Of a stretch of DNA of 11,440 nucleotides, positions 7,044 through 11,440 are shown one piece after another. The position numbers were made by a program, and so were the translations under genes. Positions within the stretch are counted from its first letter, which is position 1; the number at the start of each line of letters is the position of its first letter. The notes below the pieces were generated by a model. That model was given only the letters and a program-made list of their open reading frames with translations. It had not been told where the DNA came from and made no database searches. Source of the stretch: an uncultured Oscillospiraceae bacterium (GTDB lineage Bacteria; Bacillota; Clostridia; Oscillospirales; Oscillospiraceae); NCBI GenBank assembly GCA_910577805.1, contig CAJTOE010000073.1, positions 1 to 11,440 on the forward strand, in the 5' to 3' direction.

Positions 7044-7070
7044 AAGCCCGGAACTCACGTTCCGGGCTTT
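7044..7070 (+). terminator. Terminator after the M14/LysM gene
   Basis: An 11-bp perfect stem, AAGCCCGGAAC (7044-7054) and GTTCCGGGCTT (7059-7069), with a TCAC loop, lies 44 bases after the stop codon. The T-run is short (TTT), so the strength is uncertain. Because the stem is symmetric it may act in both directions. Confidence 0.75.
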
Positions 7071-7235
7071 CGCACCTTATATCAATCCTCCGGCCAGGCG
7101 TAGGGCTGGTCCAAATGTTTTACATTTCATGGGGAATGACCTCTCTTTTTTAGTTTCCCCTGCATTATACCCAAAATAGTTCAGATTGGGAAGTACTTTC
7201 GTATTTTTCGGGGAAAAGTCTGTTTCCCTGTTGAA
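7071..7235. other. Intergenic stretch between terminator and miaB promoter
   Basis: No convincing gene is present. A 70-codon open frame on the minus strand (7289-7077) has no good ribosome binding site, runs through the miaB promoter and has no recognisable domain. A small inverted repeat, GGGAAA (7211-7216) and TTTCCC (7223-7228), ends seven bases before the miaB -35 and could be a regulatory site. Confidence 0.5.
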
Positions 7236-7264
7236 TTGACACCGCTTTCCGAAACGTGTAAAAT
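7236..7264 (+). promoter_or_regulatory. Promoter of the miaB-mutS operon
   Basis: A consensus -35 TTGACA (7236-7241), exactly 17 bases, then a -10 TAAAAT (7259-7264). Transcription would start about 60 bases before the miaB ATG. Confidence 0.8.
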
Positions 7265-7332
7265 AGAACTGATACACGATTGCACACATACATCCATTCT
7301 GAAATCATACTGAATTTTTAGGGAGAAACGCT

Positions 7333-8745
7333 ATGCCCAATCAAACCACCACCCGGATCTCTCCGGAGGACATCCAGCGGCAGAACGACCTGTGCCGCCA
7401 AATCGCCCAGCTCCAGCACAGCCTGGACACGCCCCCTCTGGCCCTGGTCCAGACCTACGGGTGCCAGCAGAACGAGGCCGACTCCGAGCGTCTGCGGGGC
7501 TATCTGGCACAAATGGGCTTCGGCTTCACCCAGGACCCGGAGCAGGCCCGCATCGTCGTTATAAACACCTGCGCCATCCGGGACCACGCCGAGCGGAAGG
7601 TGCTGGGCAATGTGGGGGCGCTGGTCCACACCAAGCGCAGCCACCCGGACCAGATCATCTGCCTGTGCGGCTGCATGGCCCAGGAGCCGGAGGTGGCGGA
7701 GAAAATAAAAAAATCCTTCCGGCACGTGGATTTGGTATTCGGCCCCCAGGCCCTGTGGCGGTTCCCGGAGTTCGTCCACACCCTGCTCACCCGCCGGGGG
7801 CGCATCTTCGAGGTGGCCGACGAGCCGGGGTCCATCGCCGAGGGCATCCCCATGGTCCGGCAGGACCCGGTCAAAGCCTGGGTGTCGGTCATGTACGGCT
7901 GCAACAACTTCTGCTCTTACTGCATCGTGCCCTACGTCCGGGGCCGGGAGCGCTCCCGCCAGCCGGAGGATATTTTGGCCGAGGTCCGGGAGCTGGTGCA
8001 GAACGGCTGCCGGGACGTCACCCTTCTGGGCCAGAATGTGAACTCCTACGGAAAGGACCTGGAATCCCCTCTGGATTTTTCAGATTTGCTGGAGGAGATC
8101 AACAAAATCCCCGGCGATTTTCTCATCCGCTTTATGACCTCCCACCCCAAGGACGCGACCCAAAAGCTGTTTGAGACCATGGCCCGGTGCGAAAAAATCG
8201 CGCCGGTGCTCCACCTGCCCTTCCAGGCGGGGAACGACCGTATTTTAAAGGCCATGAACCGCCACTATGACCGCGCCCAATATCTGGACGAGATACGCCG
8301 CCTGCGGGCGCTGCTCCCGGATATCGTGCTGACCTCCGATGTGATCGTGGGCTTTCCGGGGGAGACCACCCCGGAGTTTGAAGAAACCCTGACCCTGCTG
8401 GAGGAGGTCCGGTTTGACGCGCTGTTTACGTTCCTCTACTCCCCCCGGCCCGGCACCCCCGCCGCCAAGCTGGACGACCCCATGCCGCGGGAAGAAAAGC
8501 TGCAAAACTTCAACCGCCTGGTGGAGCTGCAAAATCAAATCTCCGCCCAAAAGCACGCCGCCTATCTTGGCAGCGTCCAGCGCTGTCTGGTGGACGGGCT
8601 GTGCGAGGACGGGGAATGGACCCTGACCGCCCGGACACCGGGGAACCGGTTAGTTCGGCTCAACGGCCCGGAGGATTTGATTGGACAGTTCGTGCCGGTG
8701 AAGATCACCGGGGCCAATACCTGGTCGCTGTTTGGAGAACTATAA
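7333..8745 (+). CDS. miaB: tRNA-2-methylthio-N6-dimethylallyladenosine synthase MiaB
   Basis: A radical-SAM methylthiotransferase of 470 residues that converts i6A37 to ms2i6A37 in tRNAs reading codons beginning with U, using two iron-sulfur clusters. The N-terminal UPF0004 domain carries the three auxiliary-cluster cysteines: Cys44 in TYGCQQNEADS, Cys80 in NTCAIRDHAERK and Cys114 in CGCMAQ. The radical-SAM motif is CNNFCSYC with Cys190, Cys194 and Cys197, followed by IVPYVRGRERSR. A C-terminal TRAM-type RNA-binding region occupies roughly residues 400-468. All key residues and the full family length are present. The ATG at 7333 follows GGGAGAAA (7321-7328). NTCAIRDHAERK and IVPYVRGRERSR favour MiaB over MtaB or RimO. 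It is the first gene of an operon with mutS, a common clostridial order. Confidence 0.95.
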   Translation: MPNQTTTRISPEDIQRQNDLCRQIAQLQHSLDTPPLALVQTYGCQQNEADSERLRGYLAQMGFGFTQDPEQARIVVINTCAIRDHAERKVLGNVGALVHTKRSHPDQIICLCGCMAQEPEVAEKIKKSFRHVDLVFGPQALWRFPEFVHTLLTRRGRIFEVADEPGSIAEGIPMVRQDPVKAWVSVMYGCNNFCSYCIVPYVRGRERSRQPEDILAEVRELVQNGCRDVTLLGQNVNSYGKDLESPLDFSDLLEEINKIPGDFLIRFMTSHPKDATQKLFETMARCEKIAPVLHLPFQAGNDRILKAMNRHYDRAQYLDEIRRLRALLPDIVLTSDVIVGFPGETTPEFEETLTLLEEVRFDALFTFLYSPRPGTPAAKLDDPMPREEKLQNFNRLVELQNQISAQKHAAYLGSVQRCLVDGLCEDGEWTLTARTPGNRLVRLNGPEDLIGQFVPVKITGANTWSLFGEL

Positions 8746-8764
8746 AAAAGAGAGGCAGAGCATT

Positions 8765-11362
8765 ATGGCAGACATCACCCCCATGATGAAGCAGTACTAC
8801 GAGATGAAGGAGCGCAACCCGGACTCCATCCTCTTTTTCCGCCTGGGCGATTTTTACGAAATGTTCCAGGAGGACGCCAAGCTGGTGTCCAAGGAGCTGG
8901 ACCTGACCCTCACCACGCGGGACCGGAACAAGCCCCCGGAGGAGCGCACCCCCATGTGCGGCGTGCCCTACCACTCCAGCGAGGGGTACATTGCCCGGCT
9001 CATTGCCAAGGGCTACAAAGTAGCCATCTGCGAGCAGACCGAGGACCCCGCCGCCGCCAAGGGCCTGGTGGAACGGGACATTATCCGGGTGGTCACGCCG
9101 GGCACCGTCATATCCTCCTCCATGCTGGAGGAGGGGAAAAACAACTTCCTGTGCGCTATCTGTGCAGACGCACATGCCATCGGCCTCTGCTTCGGGGACC
9201 TGTCTACCGGGGAGATTTTCGCCACCTCGTTTTCCGCCGGGCCGGACGGCTTCGACCACCTGTGCAACGAGCTGGGACGGTTCTCCCCCAAGGAGGCGGT
9301 GCTGTCCGAGAACGCCCGCGCCCTGCCGGGGCTGACGGATTTTCTCGCTGAAAAGCTGGACTGCTCCAGCCAGACCGGAGCGGAGGAGTCCTTCCGGTAT
9401 GACGCGGCCCAGGCTCTGGTTTTCAGGCAGTTCCAGACGGGGCTGGACACCCTGCCGGAGGACAGCCGGGCCATCGTCCAGGCCGCCGGGGGGCTGCTGG
9501 CCTACCTGTACGACACCCAGAAAACCGATCTGAGCCATATTTCCACCTTCCGCTGCTACACGGCGGGGCAATACATGGAGCTGGATCTCACCGCCCGCCG
9601 GAATCTGGAATTAAGCCGGACGCTGCGCTCCAAGGAGAAAAAAGGCTCCCTGCTCTGGGTGCTGGACCGGACCAGGACCGCCATGGGCGGACGGCTGATG
9701 CGGGGCTGGATGGAACGGCCCCTGCTCTCGCCTGTGCAGATCGCCCGCCGCCAGCAGGCGGTCAGCGATCTGGTGGAGAACAGCGTCACCCGGCAGGAGC
9801 TATCCACCGCCCTGCGGGAGGTCACCGACCTGGAACGGCTCATTGGCCGCGTGGTCTACGGCACCGCCGGAGGCCGGGACCTGACGGCGCTGGCGGCGGG
9901 GCTGGGAAAGCTGCCCTGGCTGCGGGAGCTGCTGGCGGGGAGCAAAAGCGCCCTGCTCCAGAGCCTCCGGGAGCAGTTGAACGATTTGCCCCAGCTCCGG
10001 GAGCAGCTGATTCAGGGGCTGGTGGACGAACCGCCCTTCTCCGTCCGGGAGGGGAAGTTTATCCGGGACGGCTTTGACCCGGAGGTGGACCGGCTGCGCA
10101 ACATCATCGCCCACGGGGGCGACATGATCGTGGACCTGGAGAAGCGGACGAAGGAACAGTCGGGCATCAAAAACCTTAAAGTTGGGTTCAACAAAGTGTT
10201 CGGCTACTACATCGAGGTGGCGAAATCCCAGGCGGGGCTGGTCCCGTCGGACTGGGTCCGCCGCCAGACCACCACCAACGCCGAACGGTTTATTTCCCAG
10301 GAATTGAAGGAGCTGGAGCATACCATTTTATCCGCCCAGGACCAGGTGGTCGCTTTGGAATACCAGCTGTTCTGCAAGCTGCGGGACCAGGTGTGCCAGC
10401 ACGTGGGGGATATCCAGCGCTCCGCCGCGGCCACGGCCCAGATCGACGCGCTGAATTCCTTTGCGGTCGTGGCTGTGGAGCAGAATTACTGTATGCCGGT
10501 GGTGGACAACTCCAATGTGCTGAACATTGTGGAGGGCCGGCATCCGGTGGTGGAAAAGATGCTCCAGGGCACGCCCTTCGTGCCAAACGACACCCATATG
10601 GACGGGGGCGGGGAGCTGTGCGCCATTATCACCGGCCCCAACATGGCGGGCAAGTCCACATACATGCGGCAGGTGGCGCTGATCGTACTGATGGCGCAGA
10701 TGGGGTCCTTTGTGCCCGCCCGCTCCGCCCGCATCGGGGTGGTGGACCGGGTGTTCACCCGCATCGGCGCCAGCGACGACCTGGCGGCGGGACAGTCCAC
10801 CTTCATGGTGGAGATGACCGAGGTGGCGGCGCTGCTGAAAAACGCCACAAGCCGCTCCCTGCTGATTCTGGACGAGATCGGCCGGGGGACCTCCACCTAT
10901 GACGGCATGGCGATTGCCAGAGCGGTGCTGGAGTGCTGCGCGGACAAGAGGCGGGTGGGGGCCAAGACCCTGTTCGCCACCCATTACCATGAGCTGACCG
11001 CCCTGGAGGGGGAGATTGCCGGGGTGAAGAACTATAACATTGCCGCGAAAAAGAAGAAGGACGACATTATTTTTCTCCGGAAAATCGTCCGGGGCGGGGC
11101 GGACCAGAGCTATGGCATCGAGGTCGCCAAGCTGGCGGGGGTGCCGGAGCGGGTGATTAAGCGGGCCAGGGATATTCTGGCGGAGCTGGAGGCCGGGGAG
11201 ATTGGAAAGCCGGTTGCGGAAAAGCCCCGGGAGGACCAGATTTCTTTGGGCGATCTGGGCGGGGAGCTGGTGTTGAAGAAGCTGCGTATGACCGATGTGA
11301 ACACGCTTACGCCCCTTATGGCGCTGAACCTGGTGGAGGAGTGGAAGAAGGATTTGGGGTGA
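8765..11362 (+). CDS. mutS: DNA mismatch repair protein MutS
   Basis: A cytosolic ATPase of 865 residues that recognises base mismatches and small loops and recruits MutL. Mismatch-binding domain I has the Phe-x-Glu motif in GDFYEMF (Phe30, Glu32), which marks MutS1 rather than MutS2. Connector, lever and clamp regions follow, including GYYIEV and the RRQTTTNAERF segment. The ATPase has Walker A GPNMAGKST (residues 624-632, Lys630) and Walker B LLILDEIGRGTSTYDG (Asp703-Glu704), then the TLFATHYHEL switch. Length is normal and no lesion is seen. The ATG at 8765 was chosen because GAGG at 8752-8755 is correctly spaced; an in-frame TTG at 8732 lies within the end of miaB. It starts 19 bases after the miaB stop, so the two are almost certainly cotranscribed. 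mutL, the usual next gene in Clostridia, is not seen in the remaining 78 bases. Confidence 0.97.
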   Translation: MADITPMMKQYYEMKERNPDSILFFRLGDFYEMFQEDAKLVSKELDLTLTTRDRNKPPEERTPMCGVPYHSSEGYIARLIAKGYKVAICEQTEDPAAAKGLVERDIIRVVTPGTVISSSMLEEGKNNFLCAICADAHAIGLCFGDLSTGEIFATSFSAGPDGFDHLCNELGRFSPKEAVLSENARALPGLTDFLAEKLDCSSQTGAEESFRYDAAQALVFRQFQTGLDTLPEDSRAIVQAAGGLLAYLYDTQKTDLSHISTFRCYTAGQYMELDLTARRNLELSRTLRSKEKKGSLLWVLDRTRTAMGGRLMRGWMERPLLSPVQIARRQQAVSDLVENSVTRQELSTALREVTDLERLIGRVVYGTAGGRDLTALAAGLGKLPWLRELLAGSKSALLQSLREQLNDLPQLREQLIQGLVDEPPFSVREGKFIRDGFDPEVDRLRNIIAHGGDMIVDLEKRTKEQSGIKNLKVGFNKVFGYYIEVAKSQAGLVPSDWVRRQTTTNAERFISQELKELEHTILSAQDQVVALEYQLFCKLRDQVCQHVGDIQRSAAATAQIDALNSFAVVAVEQNYCMPVVDNSNVLNIVEGRHPVVEKMLQGTPFVPNDTHMDGGGELCAIITGPNMAGKSTYMRQVALIVLMAQMGSFVPARSARIGVVDRVFTRIGASDDLAAGQSTFMVEMTEVAALLKNATSRSLLILDEIGRGTSTYDGMAIARAVLECCADKRRVGAKTLFATHYHELTALEGEIAGVKNYNIAAKKKKDDIIFLRKIVRGGADQSYGIEVAKLAGVPERVIKRARDILAELEAGEIGKPVAEKPREDQISLGDLGGELVLKKLRMTDVNTLTPLMALNLVEEWKKDLG

Positions 11363-11381
11363 GGGGGCTGACAGTCTCAGC

Positions 11382-11424
11382 AAAATGGCCCGCCCAGGGG
11401 GTCGGGCCCCACAGGCCACTTTTC
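11382..11424 (+). terminator. Possible terminator after mutS
   Basis: AAAATGGCC (11382-11390) can pair with GGCCACTTTT (11414-11423) with one bulge, and the right arm ends in a T-run. A competing shorter stem is GGCCCG (11387-11392) with CGGGCC (11403-11408). It starts 20 bases after the mutS stop. The stem is imperfect, so this is a weak call. Confidence 0.35.
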
Positions 11425-11440
11425 CGGCCTCCCCCCCCCC

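Noticed and set aside
7077..7289. 70-codon minus-strand open frame upstream of miaB
   Set aside because: It has no domain or ribosome binding site, and it overlaps the strong miaB promoter.
10328..11419. 363-codon open frame on the minus strand opposite mutS
   Set aside because: It has an Arg/Pro/His-rich composition typical of antisense reading of GC-rich coding DNA, and the plus strand carries an intact mutS.

Overview
The window looks like a chromosomal segment of a GC-rich, gut-type member of the Clostridia (Oscillospirales: Flavonifractor, Oscillibacter or Lawsonibacter-like). This is an inference from four things: the clostridial pairing of miaB and mutS, strong GC-rich codon bias in the housekeeping genes, AGGAGG-type ribosome binding sites, and a secreted M14/LysM protein. 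No rRNA or tRNA gene and no CRISPR array was seen.

Left part (1-1947): the right-hand portion of an IS21-family insertion sequence. Its left end and the istA N-terminus lie outside the window. istA is split by a 56-base insert (370-425) made of two hairpins, placed immediately after the codons for the catalytic Asp-Asn-Met. Both flanking halves of istA are otherwise intact. istB overlaps the istA stop, is full length, and carries an unusual Asp in its P-loop. The IS ends at about 1947 inside a type I restriction-modification hsdM gene on the minus strand (about 1948-3058), cutting off its C-terminus.

Middle part (3059-4560): an AT-richer accessory stretch. It holds the hsdM promoter, which overlaps an 8-bp inverted repeat and lies among three copies of an 18-bp direct repeat. 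It is followed by a decayed small lipoprotein gene (frameshifted) and by an alpha/beta-hydrolase gene with its own promoter and base composition unlike the neighbours.

Right part (4560-11440): GC-rich core-like genes on the plus strand. A strong promoter drives a secreted M14 metallocarboxypeptidase-like protein with a Pro-Glu-rich linker and a C-terminal LysM domain, followed by a hairpin that is probably its terminator. A second near-consensus promoter drives a two-gene operon, miaB (tRNA methylthiotransferase) and mutS (mismatch repair ATPase), 19 bases apart. The window closes with a possible terminator and a run of at least ten C.

I see no complete new system. The items most worth a second look are the two-hairpin insert at the catalytic codon of the transposase and the repeat architecture around the hsdM promoter.
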